A stretch of 64,000 bases of DNA from contig CM061224.1 of assembly GCA_030844895.1 (NCBI GenBank), forward strand, positions 75,028,567 through 75,092,566. The letters are read 5' to 3'. Below are positions 11,101-18,995 of the stretch, piece by piece. Position numbers and translations under genes: made by a program. How positions within the stretch are numbered: position 1 is the first letter of the stretch; every line of letters starts with the position of its first letter. The DNA is from Ambrosia x helenae (taxonomy: Eukaryota > Streptophyta > Magnoliopsida > Asterales > Asteraceae). The notes under the pieces are model-generated. The model did no database searches and was not told the origin of the DNA. It saw only the letters and a program-made list of their open reading frames with translations.

Positions 11101-11736
11101 GTACCACTGCACCATCCCTTGAATGTTACAAACCACCATCATTACAAATATGTAAAACATACTACACACTTTTCTAATTCCCATAATTTACCAACGGGAT
11201 CAGGTAAATCACAGACTCTGCCTGCCTACCCAACAAAAGCAAGATTCGAACACTAGCTAGACCTCTCTATAGTTCCCATAATTCACCAACAAATAAATAA
11301 ATAAATAAATAAAATGAATAAATTTCGATAAACATTCTGTAAAATACCAAGAACTGGCGAGTATCCGGCCAAGCCGACTTATTAAACCGTTTAACCGCAA
11401 TCAACCGATCATCAAGCTTTCCTCTATACACAACATTTGGCGCCTTTTCACCATGTTCAGACACAATATTCTCCACAGCAAACCCATCAGTTGCAGCTCT
11501 AAGTTGATCCAACTTAAACTCTTTAAAAACCGGAACCTTTATCCCATCACTTTCCACACTACCTTTCTCTGAAACATTTCATCAAACACATTATATGCAA
11601 ACATAAAAACAAACAATTAACACAAACCCATGATCAAAATCGAAACTTTTTGCATACCCAGATCAGAAAGATGAGCACTGTTTGATTTGAGATTGTTCCA
11701 GCCACAAAAAGAGAAGTAGAAACAGCGTGTTGCCAT
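8135..11736 (-). CDS. BSK-family receptor-like cytoplasmic pseudokinase with TPRs, BSK5-like
   Basis: Brassinosteroid-signalling-kinase family member: a plasma-membrane-associated cytoplasmic scaffold that receptor kinases such as BRI1 phosphorylate. Ten exons (11736-11658, 11568-11348, 10562-10427, 10356-10223, 9907-9802, 9714-9629, 9400-9212, 9008-8844, 8615-8502, 8386-8135) join in phase to 493 residues, about the family length. Kinase-like region roughly 56-320: Lys86 in IAVKRFNK is kept, but HRD is replaced by YHDLNAYRV (178-186), DFG by CFG (198-200), and the Gly-rich loop reads VSEHGEKAPNVVY, all typical of BSK pseudokinases. Residues about 375-480 form TPR repeats (GKKRGDNAF, FTTAIEYYT, EALGDAMQAQ). 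Oddity: the N-terminus is MATRCFYFSFCGW; family members usually begin Met-Gly for myristoylation, which is absent, though Cys5 and Cys11 could be palmitoylated. The second intron holds SINE copies. BSK5 is the closest recalled paralogue, but orthology is not proven. Confidence 0.9.
10740..10918 (-). mobile_element. tRNA-derived SINE copy A in BSK intron 2
   Basis: On the minus strand the head reads AAGGGGTGGTGCAGTGG (box-A-like) followed about 45 bases later by GGCTCAAACCCC (box-B-like), a Pol III tRNA-type promoter. The body resembles copy B next to it, including ATGGATCAGAAGATTGAT. Boundaries are approximate and no target duplication was resolved. Confidence 0.65.
10935..11124 (-). mobile_element. 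tRNA-derived SINE copy B in BSK intron 2
   Basis: Minus-strand head GGGATGGTGCAGTGGTACG, then AGGTCTTAGGTTCAAATCC carrying a good box B. It is the same family as copy A and sits in direct tandem with it. A third partial copy lies at about 11185-11270, with box-B-like GTTCGAATC on the minus strand. Edges are approximate. Confidence 0.7.
11185..11270 (-). mobile_element. Partial third SINE copy in BSK intron 2
   Basis: It shares CCAACGGGATCAGGTAAATC and the box-B-like GATTCGAAC with copies A and B but lacks the tRNA-like 5' head. It is probably a decayed or truncated member of the same family. Confidence 0.45.
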
Positions 11737-12137
11737 TGATGGTGGTTGAAAAAAGCAACGGGCTTTCCTTGTTTTGTGGCTTGGGAGAAAGATTGAAGGT
11801 TTTATAATGGTTTTGTAGGAGAGAGAGGATGAAAGTTGAATGAGGTTTGAAGGAAATGAGAGTAATAATATATAATATTAATATTAATATTAATATATGA
11901 TATTATTTTAAGTGATGAAGAAAGGGAAAGGACATGGACATTTCTTTGTTTCTCTCATGTTTCTTCTCTGTCTGTTACAAATTCATCATTATCATCATTC
12001 TCATGGTATGCATGTCAATGTGTACCCCAATTGTGCTTTTTCATCATGCAAAATATAAATTCATCATTATAATATTCATATCATATATTTAAAAGATAAA
12101 ATAACAAATTTTGTTATTAACCCATAATTATCTATTA
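11737..12137. other. Upstream region of the BSK gene
   Basis: Contains the presumed BSK promoter and 5'UTR on the minus strand. (TAATAT)n-like repeats and ATC-rich stretches are visible. No confident TATA element was assigned, because many AT-rich candidates exist. Confidence 0.35.
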
Positions 12138-12216
12138 TCTATATATTAATACAAAGACACTTAATAGTGTCTTTGTTTAATAGTGTCTTTGTTTTAATAT
12201 ATATATATATATATAT

Positions 12217-12386
12217 AGTGACCACTAATTTTTATAATAACTTTATTTCTGTCACTAATTTTTAGGTTAACTTTATTTTCTTCTAATTTGACCATCAAAC
12301 TTAGACCAACAAACTTTTAGCCTTTAGGATTTAAAACTTTGGCCACTAACTTTTAGCTTAACTTTATTTTCTTTTAATTTCATCAC

Positions 12387-12427
<41 letters not shown>

Positions 12428-13465
12428 TAGATTATACCCCGTGAGCATCCCGGGTTGAGAAATTTAATATGATACATCAATTTTACATATGAAATAGACT
12501 GATGTATAACTCTAATATTAATATCTAACCTAAAACAAATTAACAATGTACAACTCCAATGCTAACACCTAACCTAAAAGAATGTAGAACTTTAATGTAA
12601 CTCTAATATTAACACTTATCCTAAAGACTAAACAAATGTACAACTCTAACATACTAATATTGATACGTAACTTAAAACAACGTATAACTCTATTAACATA
12701 TTCAGCTCTGGTTGAAATTTTTTTTTCATATTTACTGATTTGAACATAATTAGTGACTTGCCTATACATGATTAATAATTTACCTGAACACTTTGTGTTT
12801 TTTTTCTTGTATGAACAAAACCCCACAAAAATTTTCTCCGTTTTGTATATAGCACTATGGTACTCGTTGGAAAGATAATAAAACGCTCGTTAATTTGGTG
12901 TAATTTTTTTCTTTAAAAAATCTCGTATATTAAAGATATTAACGTTTAAAAATTATGGGAGGAAAGATGAGGGTGAAAAATCCAATTTTGTTTTTAAATT
13001 ATTTTTTCCTAAAATATCTCAATGCCACATGGGATGATACATGGCACACTCAAGGAAGAGAATGCCTCTCTGAGTGCTATGTCATTAAAATGGTTTTAGT
13101 TTATTATATGTATAGATAGATAGATAGATATAGATTGGCCACTAACTTTTACGTTAACTTTATTTCTGCCACTAACTTTTAGATTAACTTTATTTTCTTC
13201 TAATTTGACCACCAAACTTAGACGAACAAATTTTTAGCTTTTAGGATTTAAAACTTTGGCCACTAACTTTTAGCTTAACTTTATTTTCTTCCAATTTGAC
13301 CACCAAACTTTTAGGTTTTGGGATTTCAAATTTTGACCACCAAACTTTTAGCTTTTAGGATTTCAAACTTTGACCACTCAACTTTTTAAAACTTGCATTA
13401 CAATTTGGCCAAAATTTTAGCTTTTAGGATTTCAAACTTTGACCACCAAACTTTTAGCTTTTAGC
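12217..13465 (+). repeat. Tandem array of a short unit, split by a nested Helitron
   Basis: Repeated words such as GCCACTAACTTTTAGCTTAA, CTTTATTTTCTTCTAATTTG and GACCACCAAACTTTTAG recur on both sides of the inner Helitron (12427-13116). Units are irregular, roughly 35-75 bases. No protein is encoded. Confidence 0.7.
12427..13116 (-). mobile_element. Helitron E1, nested in the outer Helitron
   Basis: Minus strand: 5' TCTATACATATAATAAAC at 13116; 3' hairpin CCCGGGATGCTCACGGG followed by GTATAATCTAG ending at 12427, then T. It carries the conserved internal block ATAGCACTATGGTACTCG (12849-12866) found in E2, E3 and the copy at 51558-52780. It interrupts the tandem array, so it inserted later. 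Confidence 0.8.
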
Positions 13466-13667
13466 TGCGAGAATTTTTTTGAAGCTCACGCAAGAATAAC
13501 AATCACTTAATATTATCTTTTATGTCCACGAAACCCTCCACGCAACAGGAGCTCCCACAGCGACGCGCGGTCTTTAACGTCCGCCAAACACTCAACGCAA
13601 CAGGAGTTCCCACCGCGTTTCGCATAACAGTCGTACCCGCAGCAAAGCGCGGGCAACTAATACCTAG

Positions 13668-13915
13668 TTATAATTATGGAACAGTTCTTTAAAATTTTCG
13701 CTTTTCACTTGTTATCCTTAATTTGAAAACTTATCATGCTCTTTGTATTTTATATTTAACTCCATCCAAAGACTCGGTTAGTGACTTGCTATGCATCGCA
13801 TATAAGGGTAGAAATGTCTTTCCCCTCCTCGCTTTTAATTCACCTTCTTTAAAAATAATCTAAAAAAACGTCGTATTCCTTTTAAGGTACATCAACTTTG
13901 TCACTTTATATTAGA
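13668..13915. other. Short AT-rich spacer between Helitrons
   Basis: Nothing recognisable other than AT-rich sequence. It separates the outer Helitron's 3' end from the next minus-strand Helitron. Confidence 0.4.
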
Positions 13916-14313
13916 CTAGCTTATACCCTGAGAGCGTTTCGTGTTGAGAAATCTAAGTAAAGTGAATAAAATTAGAAGTATCTAAACTATAAAAATGGCA
14001 TCTATGTATCAAATTACATTAGATACTTTAAAAAAATACAAAAATATCCATTTCACCTTACAACATCAACACCTAAAACAGAATATTAGGATCCCAAGCA
14101 CTTCAAGGGGACATAGATTGTTTAGCACCATTACATTCAGTCAAAGGTCTTTAACTACATACAATAAGATTTGAGCTATTTCAGCATATGGTAAACAAGA
14201 AAATATAGCAACTACCTGTTGGAGAGCGTCCCGGGTTGAAATATTTAATATGAAATAATAAAATATCTAATATGACAACATAATTAATGACTTATCAATA
14301 TATGATTAATGAA

Positions 14314-14347
<34 letters not shown>

Positions 14348-14804
14348 GTTTTAAACAAATCTCTACCATAAGTTTTCATATTCTAATATAAAAAAAAGGT
14401 AATTGGATTGGGTATCACCTAATCCCAGGCCCGACCCAAACCCACAATTTTTTTTAAACTAATTCCAAACCTGACACAATACCTGTCGGGTTACAAAAAT
14501 AGTCGGTTTTTTCTCCGTTTTTTATATAGCACTATGGTACTCGTTGGAAAGATAATAAAACGCTCGTTAATTTGGTGTAATTTTTTTATTTAAAAAATCT
14601 CATGTATAAAAGATATTAACGTTTAAAAGTTATGGGAGGAAACATTAAAGATAAAAATCTAATTTTGTTTTTAAATTTTAAATTATTATTTTCTTAAAAT
14701 AAAAGGCATTGCCACATAGGATGACACATGACACACTCAATAAAGAGAATACCCTCTTTGATTGTCATGTCATTAAAATGGCTTTGGTTTATTATATGCA
14801 TAGA
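13916..14804 (-). mobile_element. Helitron E2
   Basis: Minus strand: 5' TCTATGCATATAATAAACC at 14804 and a 3' terminus with GTATAAGCTAG ending at 13916, then T. A second internal copy of the hairpin-like end (GGAGAGCGTCCCGGGTTG on the plus strand) lies at 14221-14238, and a (TTA)n microsatellite at about 14315-14347. It shares the conserved block ATAGCACTATGGTACTCG with E1. Confidence 0.75.
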
Positions 14805-14860
14805 TAGATTTATTTATACTGTGACGCTTCCAAGTTATAATAGTTAAATTATATGCTAAA

Positions 14861-15733
14861 CTAGTTTTTATTCCGGAAACGTTACGAGTTGAAATATCTA
14901 ATATGACATAATAAAATATCTAACATGACAACATAATTAATGACTTGCCAATATATGATTATGATTATTATTATTTATTTATTTTAAACAAATCTTTGTC
15001 ATAAGTTATCATATTCAAATATAAAAAAAAAAAACAAATCTTTGCGTCGGGGTATAAATCTAGTGCCATTACAAAATATTATATAATGTCAAATGAATGC
15101 GGAAGGTTGTAATCGATCATTCTAAAAAGAACTAACATGAAATAAGGGAAAAAAATATTTATTGAAATATCGAAGACATTAGTCTAAGAGTTATGTGATG
15201 TGTTAATAAAATCATGGGTATATGATCGGGTATATAGTTCGGGTATTTGGGTATGTGGTTTCGGGTAATTGGGTCGGGTATCACCTAATCCCAGGCCCGA
15301 CCCAAACCCACAATTTTTTTAAACTAATTCCAAACCTGACACAATACCTGTCGGGTTACAAAAAATAGTCGTTTTTTTTTCTCCGTTTTTATATAGCACT
15401 ATGCTAATCGTTGGAAAGATAATAAAACGCTCGTTAATTTGGTGTAATTTTTTTCTTTAAAAAATCTCGTATATAAAAAATATCAACGTTTAAAAGTTAT
15501 GGGATGAAAACATGAGAGAAAATAATAAATGTTTAATATTTAAATTTAGTAGATTAGGTATTTAATAGATTAGATTAAAACATATTTATTTCTTTTTTTA
15601 ATTGGTCTAGAGTTGTCACATCACATCCTATGTGGCATCTCTTAAAGGAGAGATTGAGGGTTGAGGCATCTATTAAATGTCACCTCAACAATATTCAATT
15701 ATTTTATTATAAGTTATAGATATATATTATAGA
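14861..15733 (-). mobile_element. Helitron E3, more diverged
   Basis: Minus strand: the 3' end CTAG (14861-14864) abuts T, with a weak hairpin (TTTCCGGAA). The 5' end is one of two TC starts near 15720 or 15733. The conserved block appears as ATAGCACTATGCTAATCG, with changes. It also has the GGGTCGGGTATCACC segment shared with E2. No coding sequence. Confidence 0.6.
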
Positions 15734-15789
15734 TGAGAACTAACCAAAAAAAAAATTAAAACTAAGAATTATATAACATATGTCATAGA

Positions 15790-16545
15790 TAGGGCTGTTC
15801 AAATCGCTCGTCGCTCGTGGATCGCTCGCCGCTCGTTCGGAAAATGCTCGAAAAATGCTCGTTCGATTGCCCCCTCGGTTGTAAATGAGCTGATCGGCTC
15901 GGTTCGGTTTGTAAACGAGCCAAGCACGAGCAAAGGTCCGCTCGGCTCGGTTCAGCTCGAATAAATTATTATTTATTTATTATATATATAATTATATATA
16001 TACCCACAAATCATAGTAATATTTACAGATTTATACATAACATTTGGCCCAATATATGCAAATAAAATATGAATAGTTCGCTTTATCAAATAAAAATTTA
16101 ATACTAAGTTTAATAGTAAAACCTTAAGTCGTAAAATGACAACTTTGACTTCTTTATGTTATTAGTCGTCCCCCCTAGTCGTCGTTTAATATCATCTTAT
16201 GTTACAAAGCGACAATTGTTCTCTGTAGTATGCTCATTGCCTAAACCTAAGCCTCATTCTTGGACACTCGGACCTCAATATTAGTGTCCTCATTGGACAG
16301 TTACACCTTAGTTGTCACTCAACAACGAAAACATTGAAGATAACATCCCAATTTCATGGTTGTCCAAATTACTTTTCGCTCGTTTCTCGCTCGACGCTCG
16401 CTCGAAAAAATTGCGCTCGAACAATGCTCGCTCGTTTTTCAGCTCGGTTGTAAACGAGACGCTCAGCTCGGTTCGGTTTGTAAATGAGCCAAGCATGAGC
16501 AGAGGTCCGTTCGGTTCGGCTCGGCTCGGCTCGTGAACAGCCTTA
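15790..16545. mobile_element. Non-autonomous hAT element
   Basis: Termini TAGGGCTGTTCA and TGAACAGCCTTA are inverted repeats with one mismatch, flanked by a perfect 8-base duplication GTCATAGA (15782-15789, 16546-16553). Subterminal regions are packed with CGCTCG, GGCTCGG and AAACGAGC words on both sides, as expected for hAT transposase-binding repeats. These words produce long spurious reading frames on both strands. No transposase. Confidence 0.93.
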
Positions 16546-16655
16546 GTCATAGACACCGATATTAATTGTTATTTTTTTTTTTTAATTTCAGACCTCAATT
16601 CCATTGCCTTAGCGACATGCCTCATTCTCAAACTTTTTTTTTTTTAATTTTTAAG

Positions 16656-17188
16656 AAGTAATAGATTTAAATAATCTCAACTATTGACTATTAGCTAACA
16701 ACAGTCTCAACTACGAAAATAATCACTAGCGGTCCCAACTTTCAGACATTTTGCTCTCAATGGACCTCCCGTTAACTCACACTAACAGCGTTAGCTGAAA
16801 CTCACAATTTTAGACGATTTTTCACCGGGTTTGAAAGAGGGAATCGAGGCGATGATATTGGTATGTTCAATTGTAGAAATGGGCATGGTTCGATGATTTA
16901 ATCGTCGGTTCCGATCATCTCATTCGAGGAGAACATCAACCTACAACCGATGAACCATGCTTATTTATGCAATTGAACATACCAATATCATCTTCTCGAT
17001 TCCCTCTTTCAAATCCCGTGAATAATTGCCTAGAATTGTGAGTTTCAGCTAACGACGTTAGTGTGAGTTAACAAGGGGTCCATTGAGAGTAAAATGTCTG
17101 GAAGTTGGGACCGCTAGTGGTTATTTTCGTAATTGAGACTGTTATTGGTTAATAATTAATAGTTGAGATTATTTAAATTTATTACTCT
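16656..17188. mobile_element. Long foldback MITE
   Basis: Two arms of roughly 250 bases form a near-perfect inverted repeat: AAATAATCTCAACTATT..., CACTAGCGGTCCCAACTT..., TCAGCTAACG and GATGATATTGGTATGTTCAA on the left recur inverted on the right, meeting near 16925. Ends lie in A/T runs, so no clear target duplication was found. The length of the arms suggests a Mutator-type foldback element. Confidence 0.75.
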
Positions 17189-17775
17189 TTTTTTTTAACG
17201 GTTGAGTTTCTCTCCTATTTTGTACACTATTTTTTTTCACCCTCTTAGATTTAAATTTCTATTCTTTCTTAAAAGAGGATTTCATCTCTACCACTTCATC
17301 AGAAGAGAGTAGGGTCGTCATTCTCAAACTTTTATAGAAGGGCTCATGCCATCATCGACTTTCAAATTAATCCCCTTTAAAAACTATAGAAAATTATAAT
17401 ATAGAAGTTTCCACGTTTAACCAATCAAAATTATCAAAATATTCATACAACAGAAGTTAAAATATTTGTGGTTGACATTTTTTTTTGGTATTAAATGGTC
17501 TTTTATGTTTTAAGTTGAACATGTTGAATATTTACATCAAAACTCAAAGCTCAAAAGAAAGAAAAAATGAGCGTAGCTAATCTTATCCTTTAAATATTTC
17601 ATATAATATAATATTATATATATTGATTTCTTCACATGCATAGTTATATTTATAAATCAAATGGACAAGATAACTAGTTAAAATATGTGCAACCACATAG
17701 AGGTTTGTCCCGAGAACGTATATTATGGGAGTTGGATGGTATGTCTTTTCTTTCTTTTTTTTCTTCTTTTAATAA
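17189..17775. other. AT-rich stretch, no feature recognised
   Basis: No gene, RNA or bounded element was recognised. A decayed MULE-like terminus begins just after it (GAGTTAATTGTTAAAATG near 17776). Confidence 0.35.
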
Positions 17776-18560
17776 TGAGTTAATTGTTAAAATGACCCTT
17801 GAGGTTTGGCTCAAACTGCTTGTTTGGTCACAAAATTAATTTTTTTTTGTCAAAATCACCCCTTACAGATCGAAAATTGCCAAAATAGTCTATATTTAAC
17901 TGAGTTTTTAACTGAGTATTGAAAGTCAGTTAAGTCTCAGGGGCAATTTCGTCCTTTATGTCCTTAGGGGCCAAAATGGCAATTAATAGAACGTTATAAA
18001 AAAAATAAAATTTAAAAACGTTTTTTCGAACATGTTTTTTTTCGAACACGTTTTTTTTTTCGAACACGTTTTTTTCGAACACGTTTTTTTTTCGAACATG
18101 TTTTTTTTTCGAACATGTGGTTTTTTCGAACATGTTTCGAAAATATGGTATGTTAAACTGGTCTCGCCGGAAAAATGGCACTCGCCGGAAACAAAAATGT
18201 CTAGATCCTCTACAGATCGAATACACGCACCACTCCTTTTTTCCCGGTTCAATTTGGATTGAGGATCCACCGCAGACGTGGCGATTCCAATTGCCCTCCC
18301 TCTCTCAGTTCGTTGTGTTTGTTTGGTGCCACCCACTTCCAGATCTAGCTATATCGTTCTCTCCTTTCATGGTATAGTGGTAAAAGAAGGGTCAGTGATG
18401 TTTTTGTAATTTATTCAAAGTAAAAATTTCAAGTTATTAAAAAAAGGGCAATTTAGTCACTCTTTAATATATTTTTATTAAAATATATCTTTAATGTATT
18501 TTTTGCCTTGGGGTTTGGCCCAAGAGTTAATTGCCAAAATGGTTCTTAGGGTTTGGCCTA
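17776..18560. repeat. Two same-orientation MULE-like termini
   Basis: GAGTTAATTGTTAAAATGAC near 17776 and GAGTTAATTGCCAAAATGG near 18523 resemble a common plant Mutator-like terminus, each followed by AGGTTTGGC/GGGTTTGGCC. Both point the same way, so they do not bound one element; they look like left ends of two decayed copies. Sequence between includes the CGAACAYG tandem repeat. Confidence 0.4.
18018..18142 (+). repeat. Tandem repeat TTCGAACAYG plus T-run
   Basis: Seven to eight copies of a 16-20-base unit: the palindrome-like core TTCGAACAYG followed by a run of 6-11 T, starting near 18025. The core alternates CATG and CACG. It generates spurious EHVFF-type reading frames on the plus strand. 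No function is inferred. Confidence 0.8.
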
Positions 18561-18981
18561 AATTTATTCAAATTAATTTTTAATAATAATAATAATAGTA
18601 ATAAGAGGTAAAACTTCTAGAAGTAAATGACTTCACTAAGCGTCAAAGACAATAAAACAGTCCATTAATAAACTTGAACTTATTCATAAAATATAGCAGT
18701 AGCCATGTTTAAAGTCTTAGAAGAAAACTTACGAAAGAGACATGTCATTGATGCAACGTATGGGTATGTAGACATGAATGCTGAGAGCAATTAGGGTGGT
18801 AAATGAGGCGAGGTGAGACGAGACGAGACAAGTCAGGTTCGGTTCAACCTCGAGCTTGAATTTAAACGAGCCGACTCAACTAGACTTAATATTTGTTCTA
18901 CTAAGCTGAAAGTCAAGCTTGAGCTCAATTTGTGAAAAAGGGAGCCAACTCATGGCTTGTTAATATTTTTTTGGTTCTTTT
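18561..18981. other. Intergenic, hAT-like word cluster
   Basis: From 18795 to 18955 the sequence has GAGACGAGACGAG, AAACGAGCC and AGCTTGAGCTC words like hAT subterminal repeats elsewhere in the window. Defined termini were not found. Otherwise nothing recognised. Confidence 0.3.
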
Positions 18982-18995
18982 ACACATATTGATGT

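Larger units (their letters stand above)
12138..13667 (+). mobile_element. Helitron (outer), non-autonomous
   Basis: The 5' end TCTATATATTAATAC follows an A at 12137; the 3' end is a GC hairpin (CCCGC-AGCAAAGC-GCGGG) followed by CAACTAATACCTAG at 13667 and then T. TC start, hairpin, CTAG end and insertion between A and T fit the Helitron signature. The interior is a decayed tandem array with no RepHel coding. A second Helitron of opposite orientation is nested inside at 12427-13116. Confidence 0.75.

Noticed and set aside
16308..16556. Reading frames on both strands with repeated Arg/Ser/Leu patterns
   Set aside because: Produced by CTCG-rich subterminal repeats of the hAT element; the frames overlap the inverted arrays and match no family.
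17930..18336. Minus-strand frames with repeated KKNVFEKKHV motifs
   Set aside because: Translation of the TTCGAACAYG-T(n) tandem repeat, not a protein.
17776..18560. A complete Mutator-like element bounded by GAGTTAATTG termini
   Set aside because: The two termini have the same orientation and no matching flanking duplication, so they cannot be the two ends of one element.
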